A stretch of 64,000 bases of DNA, from the NCBI GenBank assembly GCA_963995525.1, contig OZ023209.1:10956152-11020151 (forward strand). The letters run 5' to 3'. A program made the position numbers and the translations under genes. Below, piece after piece: positions 39,141 to 50,396 of the stretch. Positions within the stretch are counted from its first letter, which is position 1, and each line of letters begins with the position of its first letter. The notes beneath the pieces are model-generated. The model saw only the letters and a program-made list of their open reading frames with translations, was not told the DNA's origin and did no database searches. Origin of the DNA: Escarpia spicata. Its lineage: Eukaryota; Annelida; Polychaeta; Sabellida; Siboglinidae.

Positions 39141-39447
39141 GGGGCGTAGTAGTCTAGTGTTTAAAGTATCAGAGAAGCAATCTGAGCAATCGAGAAATCC
39201 CGGATTCGAAATTTGTTCCAACAGTTTCGCTCCAGTTTACTCAACTGTATGGATGAGTAGCAGGCGACAGCCAGAGGAGGCTCTTTGTGTAAGAATATGC
39301 TTAGCGTAACTATTGCAGTGGGGCTGATTGATTCTCAGAGAAGAAGAGATTATGTTCGTTTGAACAGGTTTGCCAAGGAGTGAAGAATAAAGTGCCCTCG
39401 GTAGTCATAACGACTGGATACCGCGCTGTGTAAGAACGTACCTTTAT
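39141..39447 (+). mobile_element. tRNA-derived SINE with LINE-like 3' tail, member 2
   Basis: The head contains TAGTCTAGTGTTTAAAGTAT (A-box-like) and, about 45 bp later, GGATTCGAAAT (B-box-like), the internal Pol III promoter of a tRNA. The core and tail (GAACAGGTTTGCCAAGGAGT, AAAGTGCCCTCGGTAGTC, CCGCGCTGTGTAAGAACGTA) match member 1 at 28485. It lies about 320 bp upstream of the TATA box of lysozyme-like copy 2. Confidence 0.75.
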
Positions 39448-39767
39448 TTAAATTTTACTTGCTTCAAAACAGAATTGTTCGTAACAATCATGACCAACAG
39501 TATACTAGCTCGAATATGTTTGGCTACAAATGTCAAAATATCGAATGCTGGTATTTGAAATGTTCCACTGTTTGTTTTAGTAAGACACACAGGGCTGTTA
39601 ACTTTGAAACACATGGGGCGCACCTGCGATAATACAAATGGTACGTGACAACGAAAAATGTTTTACGACATTTTAAAAACATCCGGCCTGTTACTCCTGT
39701 CGCGCTAAACCATTTGACGGCAAAGAACGTTGACCTAAGCCAGGTGACATTCACACGATCGTCTACC

Positions 39768-39799
39768 TATAAATAGAGGAGCAGCAGAATTCAGAAACC
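39768..39799 (+). promoter_or_regulatory. Core promoter of lysozyme-like paralogue 2
   Basis: TATAAATA at 39768-39775 is followed by an initiator-like TTCAGAA with A at 39793, 25 bp from the first T of the box. A splice-donor-ended leader exon follows directly (CAG/GTAATT, exon end 39873). The start position is inference from spacing. No equivalent promoter was found for paralogue 1. Confidence 0.6.
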
Positions 39800-39873
39800 A
39801 CTTCTGCACATTGCAAGACCCGACGTCAGTCAAGGACATACCGTCGTTGAAGTTGATTTCTCAATCGAAGCAG
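39793..39873 (+). other. Non-coding first exon (5' UTR) of lysozyme-like paralogue 2
   Basis: About 80 bp from the predicted start to a canonical CAG/GTAATT donor at 39873/39874. It contains no ATG in frame with the protein; the intron ends at ATTTTCAG (40298), six bases before the signal-peptide ATG. This is prediction from sequence signals only. Confidence 0.5.
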
Positions 39874-40304
39874 GTAATTATCAAGAGAATATTCTGCATA
39901 AAACTGCATTTGTTGCAAAACAGTGCAGAGAGAGATATGCTAGTAACTCAGTTGTTTTCCAATGAAATTATAGTATGTCTGCATCTTTATCATATACAAA
40001 GTTGTCACGTAATATTTGAACGAAACATTAATTTGAATCATCAACACAGTGTTCACATTCAAGTTCCGTTCCCCTGGCATTTGAAGGTACGTTTCCTTCA
40101 TCGATTACTTTGAATAAATGTTTTTGATTTGCATATTTAATTCAGTATTCCAATCATTCAATTTGTCTACTCTTGTGGTGAAACGAAAAAGTGTACTACG
40201 TTATCGTTTATGCTTAATATTTAATTAGTACTAATTAGAAATTTATTGCACGTGTATTAATATGTGTTCTTATAATAATGTATTCTTTCTATTTTCAGTC
40301 AAAC

Positions 40305-43300
40305 ATGTTGGTTGTGGCAGTTCTTCTGTGTCTGTACGCCGCGAGCGTCGCCGAATCAGCGCGTAAGTCATTTCCAAACATCTTTCGCCATTTATGCGCA
40401 TTTATGGGCGGTTTCTGATGTCTGGCACAACATCCAGTCCCAGTGACCGCATCAATCGCATTATACCACACCTGTTCATTGCAACTTACCTTAACTCGAC
40501 TTCTCGGGGTATTGGCCTAACAACTGTTACGAGCAAAAGTTATACATATAGTCACCACTTTCTATAGTCAGAGCCTCGTCCGTGCAACCGAAAGAACAAC
40601 GTCCTGTGAACGAAATTGCCCAAACTTCGAAAGATAAAGAAAGCAGCTGGAGGAATGGATAGTCCCAGTCGACGCGAGAGTCGGACGTTCTAATAACATA
40701 ATAGATGAGTGAAATGAATATTTGCTTGTTGGCAGCGTAGATGACTAAGACTTCACAGTGATGTACTTTGCAGATATTTAGGGCATATTCCGTGCATCCT
40801 AATATCAATCTTAACACACGGGATGAGAAGATTTGTTGAAATAAATACGGTTTGCCTTTGCTCGAAGGGTGTAAAGTGATACACTTAATTTTGGAGAGTG
40901 TGTGTGCGATCGTACGTGCGTGCGGGCGTGTGCGTGTGTATGTGTGTTTCCATGTGTATGTACGTGTGTGTGTGTATGTGTATGCATGTATGTATGTGTG
41001 TGCGCGTGTGCATGAGTGCTTGTGTGTGCGTGTGTTTGTATATGTGTGCTTGTGTGTGTGCACGCGCGGCGTTTGTGTGTCTGTATGTGTGTTATTAAAA
41101 CAACTGTCGTCTCTATCACTATAGACCCGTGTACGTTTGTACATGGAAGTGTGTGATTAGAACAGACTGCCATATATCTTAATATAGACCCATATACGTT
41201 CGTACGTGTACGTGTATGTTTAAAACAAACTTCCATTACTCTCACTATAGACCCGTGTACGTTTTGTTTGTGTATGTGTGCGATTAATACAAAATGTCAT
41301 GTCTCTCACTACAGGCCTGTGTACGGCTGCCGGCGGCTCGTGTGTCGACATCTGTAAGGCTGGCAACCGCGGCGCCTGCGCAAAAGGTGGCCTCTACGCT
41401 GGTCTCTGCGGCGGCTCTCCTACCCGCCGCTGCTGTGTTCCCGCCTCAACAGGTAGGTTAGACAAAGTGTGGGGGTTGCTTTGATTTGGTTTATTTGCCG
41501 AAAAACTGGTGTAAAGTCTTATACTTATTGTGTGCATCTCGTAGACAGTTCTAGTGATTCAGTTATGACCCCTCCAACTATGTCCCACCATGCCACTTCG
41601 TGGCATTTTGTGGAAACTGGCAGCCTCCTTTTTTAGGTCTGAATCGGAACATTTTTTTAAAAAGGAGTCGCAAGTATCTATGTGTGTACCGTACGATCAC
41701 TTTCACCAGTAGTACTCTCTTGTTTGTGTTTTCCCAGTTTCACTCAGTTGGCACTTATATACGATACGCATTACTGCACCACCGTATATGTCCATATGGT
41801 CGTCCCAAATCGATAAGAACTGTAAGGTTTAGGGCCAACTGGTTATTGCGACATTGTCGGGGCATATTCTAAAGCAATCCTCGGAATTTAGTTTTGTCTG
41901 CGTAATCTAGTTTTACTCTTGTCCACAGCGGCTGCAGGCAGAGATGCTATGTCTATCGTTTTGGCGGTAGAACTCACACTTTTTAGTCATTCTGTATGGT
42001 AATCTCACGGTCTACTGCTCTAGTGCCGAAATGTAGTCACTGTTTAAAACTCGTTATTCATTTTGAATCCAGCAATGCCAACCTAACGAAAATTTCACGT
42101 AGAAAATATACCAAGATAACTACGTATACCCTAAAATTATAAAATTGTGGGAGCGGAGAGAATTGACAAATGCCGAATGGGGGAGCTGAGAGAGGAAGTT
42201 GGTGTAAATATTTGTTTAAGAATCTGGTGAAGAGTCGACTAAAGTGGGCTGGACATGTGGAGAGAATCGGAGTAGAACGGTTGTCAACAAATAATATGCC
42301 CAGAGAGTGGACGGGAAATGAGGCGAAGACGACCTAGCCTGCGTTGGGAGGATTGTGAAAAGAGAAATGTTTGAGGGATCTGGAGAGGAATGAAGAATGA
42401 GAGCGAACTGTAGAATGGAGTGGAAACGGTTGATGGAGCCAGCAGTGCAAGAACAGAGAGAGGGAAGACAAATAAATAAAAACAGACATCGAGGATCATC
42501 ATCGAGACAAACCACCGACATACAGGAACACGAGAAAGCAGAGAATAACAACAATTCATTTTTAATGGAGGCTCTTGGCGCCAGATCCTCAGCTGCCGCC
42601 ATCACATCACGAAAAGCGGTCGATCTACAGCTTTTGAGCAGCATTACAAGGCACCTCCGCAGAAGCAACTGATTCTGGCAGTCATTTCCATGTCTTTAAA
42701 CTTGATAGTTCTGTTGACAATATTGTACGCATAAAAGAGAAAAGGCAACTGGATCAATATCTCACAACGGCCACGTGCACAGTGAGATTGACGTTCTGGT
42801 AAATGACGAGCTGTCCCTGCATGTAATGTTTACGACGTTACGAGGCGATAGTTATTTGGATTCCGACCATCCATCACAGTAGTGACGCTACATTCTCGGC
42901 CGCTGTTGACTGCTGCTCTTTACCAGTCTCTCTCAGTTAGTCGTTTTACTTCCCGTATTTGGCTTAACATGTTGTTATGTGTACAATGCTTACTGTTCCT
43001 TATATCAGATAATGATGGTTGCAATAATACATATGTGGTACTCTGTTTCTAGTTACAAACCCCCCTGCCACCAGAGGCCCCACTTCTAATTGTCTGAAGT
43101 GCATCTGTAAGGTGAGGAAAACATAACAACTTCTTTCTCTCGTTGTACGTTTTGTTGTTGTTTTGTTGTTGTTTTGTTGTTGTTGTTTGCATTGTTCCTT
43201 CACTATCTGCGTTTTTCTTTAAAACTGTTTTCTTATTTTTACGGAATTCTCGTTATCACATGCAAGTGGAATTTAAACACATTGAATAACTTTCTTAAGG

Positions 43301-43382
43301 TTCTATCACGCATGTACATCATTCAAGCACATGTTATCAGTAATATATCTAAAAGCCTGAAAGCTTTAAATGTGTGAATACT

Positions 43383-43454
<72 letters not shown>

Positions 43455-44479
43455 CGCGCGCGTTCGTATCTTTATGTATTTGTGAGTACATGCATGCGTG
43501 TGTGTGCACCGTTTTTACTAAGTCAATGAAGTCTTACACTCTGTATTATTTACGACAAACTGATCTGAATGTGTTCTCCTCAGACGATGGGTTGTAAGAA
43601 GGGATGTGTCGGCAACGTGTGTGGACCATTCCGTATCTCGTGGGGATACTGGTACGACAGCGGCAAGCCTGGTCGATGTACGTATCATAAGTTGTATTGT
43701 GCAGAATTGTCTAGTAACGGTTGTGATTCGGTCTCCACAGTTTTTCCACTCGTTGTCGCTTTTGAGGTCTCTGCAATGATGGATATTGTGTAATATGCAT
43801 ATATAGGCACCCTTACGTAAGCAAACGGCATTTTTATTGCTTACTCCTGTAAGACAGTTTAACCAACTCCGATCATCAATTTCATGTTTATTTTTCTTCC
43901 TAGCGTTAATACCAATATTGGAACTAGGGCTTTATTTGTTGCTGTGCCGACTCTGCAATTTGCTCCTTCTTAGCGTTAGATCAGGTGAAAATAATACACA
44001 ATTCAGCAGTCACTTAAACGTTTAGGTTTACAAACTTACGTATGCACCATTGCTCACTAGCGCAACCATCCGTCTTTTGAAAACTTTAACAACATTGACA
44101 AACCATTTTGTTTTGATGCATAACTTAACTTTGTTTTCAAGGAATTAGACACAAAAGAATTATCATTATTATCATCATCATTATTATTAAGGTTCGAGGA
44201 TGAAAACTCCTGTAAACAGCCATCGGATGACAATACAACAACATATTTATACGAGTCCCCTTACTGTCTCTCGCAGCCTACAAATCCTGCACCAACAACA
44301 TGGCGTGTTCCCGGAAGTGTGTGGTCGGCTACATGAAGCGCTACGTGAGCGGGCCCCAGACTTGTGAACGCTACGCCCGTGTTCACAAGAGCGGCCCGAA
44401 GGGCTGGCAGAACTGGGCCGCTACAACCATGTGGAACAAGGTGAAAGCCTGCTGCGCCGGCAAAAGGGGCGGATGTTAG
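40305..44479 (+). CDS. Secreted i-type lysozyme-like protein, paralogue 2 (cationic, catalytic residues lost)
   Basis: Coding exons are 40305-40362, 41315-41452, 43053-43111, 43584-43677 and 44277-44479, with phases 1, 1, 0 and 1, giving 183 residues. Residues 1-19 ([19 protein letters not shown]) are a signal peptide. Residues 20-62 form a seven-Cys module ending RRCCVP. A Pro/Thr linker leads to the i-type domain (79-183) with [28 protein letters not shown] and [12 protein letters not shown]. The family cleaves peptidoglycan with a Glu after CICK and an Asp before the next Cys-Gly; here [18 protein letters not shown] has neither. DCGKPG has become DSGKPG (Ser111), dropping one conserved Cys. 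Relative to paralogue 1 there are 13 gains of Lys/Arg and none lost. A secreted, cationic, probably non-enzymatic antimicrobial role is inferred. The start is the only ATG of the signal exon. Confidence 0.9.
40890..41314 (+). repeat. GT-rich array with repeated splice acceptors, paralogue 2
   Basis: A GT/GC-rich tract (about 40896-41095) is followed by three copies of a conserved block, each ending in a TATAG or ATAG acceptor then ACCCGTG or a variant, at 41124, 41187 and 41250. The real acceptor is at 41314. It is the counterpart of the longer array at 1128-2025. Confidence 0.75.
42160..42480 (+). mobile_element. RTE-like RT relic in intron, paralogue 2 copy
   Basis: Reads [17 protein letters not shown] and later [12 protein letters not shown]. 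It is homologous and collinear with 2810-3135, hence older than the gene duplication. Confidence 0.6.
42493..42962. other. Intronic ~470 bp indel between the paralogues
   Basis: This segment sits between CATCGAGG and ACATGTTG. In paralogue 1 those sequences are almost adjacent (3138-3152). It has no clear terminal repeats. A short frame reads [17 protein letters not shown] without a known domain. Insertion here or deletion in the other copy is undecided. Confidence 0.6.
43384..43450. repeat. (GT)n microsatellite in intron of paralogue 2
   Basis: A GT run of about 67 bp, homologous to but much shorter than the 190-bp run at 3653-3842. Confidence 0.95.
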
Positions 44480-44616
44480 GTTGTCACGTGACCGACGGTG
44501 AGAGAAGACGAGATTTTCCGGTTGGGGATGGCATAGATCTTGGCGATAAAGAAATACTTCTGTTTAATGATTGCATCCAGTTGTTGTTGTTGTGCTTGAC
44601 GTGTAGGTTGCTATTT

Positions 44617-44622
44617 AATAAA
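44617..44622 (+). terminator. Poly(A) signal of lysozyme-like paralogue 2
   Basis: AATAAA lies 138 bp after the stop codon, at the same offset as in paralogue 1. Confidence 0.7.
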
Positions 44623-45232
44623 GTCAGTGATATCAGGATTTCGACTTGGTTCCATTTGGCCCTACCTACTGTAGTTCTCCCCCGTCTGGAGCACCAGAAT
44701 GAGGACTTGGCTGGTGTGTGTAGAAGCTTGTTAGCTGACGCCTCATAGCAGACGTCCTCATGCGGTTCTTTAAGCTGCATTTGGCTTACTTGAGGTAAAT
44801 AGGGTCGAGCATTTAGGGACTTGTCATCATAACGGACCCCACCAACCACAATAAAAAACAATGTTTAGTCTAAAGTCTAAAAGCCAGTTAGAGAATAATA
44901 ATTTTTTTAATTTGAAGTCATATTTAAAATATGCTGCTGTTAATAAATAGGTGAAGTTGCATAACACCAACAAGCTTCATGGTTGTGAATCGTATCTTAC
45001 TGACACTTCACGAATAAATGTCCGTTTTGGTCCATTCAATCAACTAGGTGACGCTGCATAGCACCAACAAGCTTGATGACTGTGAATTATTTTTATTTCT
45101 GACTCTGCATAAAGAAAGGTATGTTTGAATTTTTACAATCAGATAGGTGACGCTGTGTAACACCAACAATTATTTTAAGTTATATCTTATTGACGTTGCA
45201 CAAAGAACTGCCCATGTTGGTCGGTTGAAATT

Positions 45233-46340
45233 TTAATGCAATAGATGATGCTGCAAAGCATCGATAAGCTTATTGATTCTGGGTTTCGGTATAGCGAGTG
45301 CACACCGGAGATCATGCTCCACCTTTAGCATATTGCGACATGTTGTGCTAATGTGCACGAGACCAGAGAACGCTGCCTCACAGCCGTAGGTTGAAGCGAG
45401 CGGTAGCAGGAGACGCAGGGCAAAGTCACACAAGTTAGAGTAGGGAACTTCCATAGACGACCAGAACACTGTAACAGTTTCAGATTCGAACTTCATTTTG
45501 GCACCTGGATCTTCCTGGAGACCAAGAAGCTCTGTTTGTATACCATCGTTGTCATCTGGTACACACGTCACTGGCGCGGTGATTGGATTCCCAACAGCCG
45601 AGTTGTTTGGCTAGATATATCCGGGAAATATCTGATGAATTCCTCATCCCGTGCTTTCAGGTGCTGAACTATCAAACTATGTGTTGTGTCTTCACAGTGT
45701 TCTGAGCATTCTGATAGCTTTTCTAACATTGCGAAGTTGTCAAAACCAATCTTGCCCCTCCAATTCTCCAGCTTGCGCAAGAAAACTTTGATATTTTCAA
45801 CAAAATTAACGATCAAGGTTTCTTTCCGCTGAAGGTCACCGTTCAGATTGTTGAGCTGTCCGAAGATATCGACGAGGTACGCTAGTTGTAGTTCCCATCC
45901 ATCTTCTGTCCAGGCTGAAAGAAGATCCACTTTGTTCTGGATACTAGTGAAGAGCTTTATTTCCTCTATGTGTTGGCAAACACACGTCGGAAAACATTGC
46001 CTTTGGCGAGCCAGCGGACTTGTGTTTAGAACACGAGGGTTCAATGGATAGAGTCAATGTCATGACAACGTTTCTTGAACAGGCGTGAACTGAGGGCATT
46101 TACTTTCCCAAAGTTCACAGTTTCTCTAACTGTGTCAAGGATTTCCAGGAGCGCCTGGGGTAGTGTCTTTGGTGGAAGGGCCTGTCTGTGTACTTTGCAA
46201 TGAAGTGAGAAGCATGTGGAGCTTTTCGTTTGATGTGGGTTCCACGGCCCCCTGGAATTGCCAAACGACCCCCCCCCCGGGGGCCACGACCCCGATCTTA
46301 AGAACCGCTGGTGTATTTGTCGCCAACAATCGGAAGCCGT
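45233..46340 (-). pseudogene. Decayed hAT transposase (ZBED5/FAM200-like), copy 2
   Basis: The minus frame 46044-45568 reads VCQHIEEIKLFTSIQNKVDL, WELQLAYLVDIFGQLNNLNG and ENIKVFLRKLENWRGKIG, typical of the region between the catalytic Asp residues of ZBED5-type hAT elements. A frameshift near 45570 leads to 45571-45233 with LLPLASTYGCEAAFSGLVHI and KVEHDLRCALAI, the dimerisation region. It is the duplicate of 5640-7033, without the LINE insertion, and serves as its empty site near 46313-46325. Confidence 0.7.
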
Positions 46341-46494
46341 TTGATGACATTTGCTGAGAGACGTCGGAACGTCATGGGAAGTAAAGTAAACATACTATGA
46401 AATATATATATATATATACTACAACATTTATAAAGAAGCACTAAGCCAACCTAATGTAAAAATTAACTTGTAATATAAAACATGACAGCAAGAG

Positions 46495-46665
46495 TATGTT
46501 CGAAGGAAACAGAAAGTTCAGGATAAGGTCGGTCCTCTAGAAGATAGTGCTGGAAATATAATAACAGAGGGATTCTTAATGACAAAAGACCTGAATGAAT
46601 ATCTTAGTTCGGTATTTACCAGAGAAGATATTAGTTCACTGCCAGTACCAGAGGCTAAGTTCACG
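46495..46665 (+). mobile_element. CR1-like LINE linker fragment
   Basis: An open plus-strand stretch translates to VRRKQKVQDKVGPLEDSAGN, then MTKDLNEYLSSVFTRED and SSLPVPEAKF. This is the conserved linker between endonuclease and reverse transcriptase in CR1/Jockey-like ORF2 proteins. It stops soon after (46684) and is interrupted downstream by the solo LTR. Confidence 0.65.
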
Positions 46666-46760
46666 GGGCAGAATCATATTATTTAGGACAGTTAATTGTA
46701 ACCTAGGAAATGGTAGCTAAAAAATAAGGACTATGAAGGATAATAAATCAAATAACATAT

Positions 46761-47254
46761 TGTAAGGTTTAGTGATCGATCGCCACGCGGTGTCGTCGTC
46801 ACATGAACATTAAGCATTGAACATTTAAGTTTGACATTAACACTATTCTGTTTATATGTCATCACGTTATGTTCTGCTATAACATTGTCCTAGTTGTGTT
46901 TTGTATTCAGTACGTTAGATACAAACTATCACTGAACAGATAATTTCCGTCGTTATAATTATGCATATATTATTGTACCAAAATTTAGACAGCCTCATAG
47001 CATACGGGGCCTGACCCTATGCAGTTATACAATTGCGATCTCGGATTAAAGTCTGGGCTTGGCTTCTACCATGAGGCTTACGCCGCGTGCAAACGTATCG
47101 TGTCGTTTCGTGACGTGTTCATTGAGCTCTTACGCTACCTGCCCGCTTGGCCAAGTGTAAGGTATTCGTGGCGTAGGGTGAGGGTTGACTAGGCTCACCC
47201 TGGCTGCTTTCTTTGCTCTGCACTAGTGAACGCAGTAGTTCAAGGAACGTAACA
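46761..47254. mobile_element. Solo LTR with 5-bp target-site duplication
   Basis: A 494-bp segment starting TGTAAGG and ending CGTAACA (TG...CA ends with short inverted TGT/ACA) is flanked on both sides by CATAT (46756-46760 and 47255-47259). It has no coding potential and contains an ATTAAA near 47045. A solo LTR left by recombination of a Ty3/Gypsy-like element, which makes 5-bp duplications, explains all of this. Orientation is unclear. Confidence 0.75.
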
Positions 47255-47399
47255 CATATAATTGGTTTTAGATATGTTCAGAGTTAATATATTTACTGCA
47301 AACCATGTATACATTTGGTCCAGTACGTTACATACTGTTTCGGTTAGTTTATTGATGTTACTAGTTGCATAACAATATTAGTATAATCTGCAAAACGGA

Positions 47400-47789
47400 T
47401 GTATTTTACTAGATTAGATATGTTACACATATAGAATTAATAGTTTGGGGCCCAAAATCGAACTCTGTGGAACACCACATGAAATATTGCGCACAGCAGA
47501 ATTACATTTGTCAATGGACACAAATTTTTTTCTGTTTTCTATATAACTATTTAACCACTTAAACTTACGGATACCAAGACATTCCATTTTTTACATAACA
47601 TTTGGTGTTTGACAGTGTCAAATACCTTTTTCAAATCGATAAAAACACCAATTGCATATTGTTTGGCATCCAATGATTGGGTTATTCCATCAACAAGATC
47701 TATTAGTGCGTGACATGTTGACATATTTTGTTGAAATCCATATTGGCTTGGGTTTATCAGTTTGTGTTTGGTAATAAAGCTATCGGAAC
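47400..47789 (-). pseudogene. Jockey/CR1-like RT relic
   Basis: Minus-strand reading gives INPSQYGFQQNMSTCHALID, AIGVFIDLKKVFDTVKHQML and FHRVRFWAPN, corresponding to the fingers, the first catalytic Asp block and the GVPQGSxLGP block. Stops and frame changes are frequent. It is not connected to the plus-strand fragment at 46495. Confidence 0.6.
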
Positions 47790-48130
47790 GGAAGAAGAGT
47801 TGATAATATTAAGAATGATACGTTAGTTCTTTTGACCCTGTTAGGCAATGCATTAGGAAAGTGCATGCCATAGCGCCGGTGGGAAGCATACTAAAGGTGA
47901 GAAGCACCTCTTGTTATAAAGACTGCTGCTCCAATTGGTGATGGATAGAAACTATAGCCTGTCACTATCATCCGGAATCAGCTAGAAGCCGACCAACACG
48001 AGATAAAAACTGACCACTATTACTATTTAGATAAATTTACGTGGAAAAATGCCATTCCGCGATACCGAGCGTATATTTATTTTAACCACCTATAGGAAGG
48101 ATACACATAATGGGATCAGCACAAACAATA
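47790..48130. repeat. Dispersed repeat matching 17161-17530
   Basis: Same orientation and order of shared blocks as 17161-17530 (GCAATGCATTA, GGTGGGAAGCATACTAAAGG, TGGTGATGGATAGAAACTAT). It immediately precedes the second duplicated block. Confidence 0.65.
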
Positions 48131-48234
48131 CAACATTAAAAAGGTAATGTTATAGTCATTGCATAACTATAAGATGAAGACATAACAGCCGATTTCCATT
48201 GAAATGACAACTAATAACATAACCTCTAATCGAT

Positions 48235-48415
<181 letters not shown>

Positions 48416-48949
48416 ATACAACAAATCACTTTCCATCAGTATATGTCCTACGTGTATATATCATCCGGCAAGTTCTAACGGTGTCTCTGTTTGGGGATAG
48501 GTGAGTAGTCGATGTTGTACGTGCTAGAGGTACCTGGGAATTTACTAAATGTGGGAGGATCATGAACGAGTGAAAGCGTCATATCTGAAGACATATGTTT
48601 GTATGAAGAATAAAGAGCTGTATTTTTCCGTTTCCATGTGAATAGAGCACAAGTAAAACAGCGGACGGGGCGGATCGGATCGTATCGACCGGATCTTACT
48701 TTGCGATCTACCGGTAACTATGGAAACGACCATCTAGACCTGCCATATTTCGTCCCATATATACAACACACATACACACACTACGCTATCAAAAATTATA
48801 CAGATATTCGTATGATGATCACAATCTACAAAAACCGAAACGTTTGCGAAGCTGGAACACTATAGGCGTAAACCATAAACTATCCACAAGATGGCGAACT
48901 TGAATTGATATGTCCGCTGCCAGGACAGCCGGCGCAGTCTGCTCTTTCT

Positions 48950-49307
48950 GCACTTGTGAAGAATCCGGACCCACCTCGATTTCGCCGTTATTACTTGCGT
49001 TTTGCCTAACATTAATACCCCCGAGCGTTAGTTCCTTCATTCAACATCATCCCAGGCATATTTATATTACAAAAATGTTGTGTCTCAGCGCACTTTTGAA
49101 GCCCAAATAGCGACCCAGTTTGCGCTAGTCTGCACCGCTGCGGTCGTGCATTGCCGCATCGCGCTCGTAAAATGACGCAATATTCGTAAAAGTCAATATG
49201 CCTTGGGTAATGTTGAATATTGTAACTAACGCACTGTGGTATCAAAGTTAGGCAAAACTGAAGTTAGAACGGCGAAATCGAGATGGGTCCGGATTCTACA
49301 CAAGTGC
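48950..49307. mobile_element. 358-bp MITE with ~39-bp terminal inverted repeats
   Basis: The left end reads GCACTTGTGAAGAATCCGGA and continues to CGATTTCGCCGTT; the right end is its inverted copy (AACGGCGAAATCGAG to TCCGGATTC-ACACAAGTGC) with about two mismatches. A second inner inverted pair (TTTTGCCTAAC / GTTAGGCAAAA) follows. It has no coding capacity. CTTTCT occurs on both sides and may be the target duplication. It is absent from the homologous position in the other duplicated block (about 30390). Confidence 0.8.
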
Positions 49308-49554
49308 CCTTTCTACATCCAGCTAGTTCTAAGCTCAAATTTACAGCATAAGAAGAATTGGAACATCCATAACGGCATGCCAGCCAAAACACATAGCGCA
49401 TGCACATAGCGCCATCTACCGGACTAGTGGAACACTATAAATGCTGTCTACAGAAAGTACACATAATTAATTACGTCATATTCTCCTAACGCAGGCGCGT
49501 GATTACCAATTTTATTCTAATAAACCACACACGTTAAAAATGTGATTGTAGTTG

Positions 49555-50370
49555 CGGTGTGTTGCCTGGTGGTGTTATATTTAGTTTTGATGCCTGGTGG
49601 TGTTACCTCTAGTTGTGTTACATGGTGGTGTTATCTCTAGTCGTGTTACATTGTGGTGTTACATCTAGTTGTGTTACATTGTGGTGTTATCTATAGTTGT
49701 GTTACATTGTGGTGTTATCTATCGTTGTGTTTCACGGTGGTGTTATCTCTAGTTGTGTTACATGAAGGTGTCATCTCTAGTTGTGCTACATTGTGGTGTT
49801 ATCTCTAATTGTTTTATACGAAGGTGTTATCCCTAGTTGTGTTACATGGTGGTGTTATCTCTAGTTGTGTTACACGAAGGTATTTTCTTTAGTTGTGTTA
49901 TAATGTGGTGTTATCTCTAATTGTGTTACCTGGCGGCGTTACCTCTAATTGTACTACATTTTTGTGCTAACTATAGTTCTATTACCTGGCGGTGTTATCT
50001 CTAGTTGTGTTACCTGGCAGTGTTATCTCTAGTTGTATTACCTGGTTGTGTCACCTCTAGTTGGGTTCCCCGGTGGTGTTACCTCTAGTTGTGTTGCCTG
50101 GTGGTGTTACCTCTAGTGGTATTGTTTGGCGAAGTTACCTCTAATTGTATTACCTGTGTTATCTCTAGATATGTTGCCAGGTGGTATTACCTCTAGTTGT
50201 GTTGTCTGGCGGTGTTACCTTTTGTTGTATTACCTGGCGGTGTTACCTCTAATTGCGTTGTCTGGCGGTGTTACCTCTAGTTGTATTACCTGGTGGTGTT
50301 ATCTCTAATTGTGTTACATCGGTGTTTTACCTCTCGTTGTGTTACCTAGCGGTGTTACCTGTAATCGTGC
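49555..50370. repeat. 28-bp minisatellite, about 29 units
   Basis: Diverged units close to GGTGGTGTTACCTCTAGTTG followed by TGTTACCT. The homologous array at 30680-30808 has only about five units. It abuts the 3' end of the minus-strand LINE at 50397-52768. Frames through it (for example VLPGGVISN) are artefacts. Confidence 0.9.
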
Positions 50371-50396
50371 GTTGTGTTTCAATGGTCAGAAAACAC

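Noticed and set aside
39141..39220. A tRNA gene
   Set aside because: A- and B-box-like blocks are present but no cloverleaf can be formed. The sequence continues into a core and LINE-like tail shared with another locus, so it is a SINE.
49555..50370. CRISPR-like direct repeats
   Set aside because: Units are contiguous, diverged and have no unique spacers. This is a eukaryotic minisatellite. No CRISPR array, operon or ribosome-binding-site structure exists anywhere in the window.
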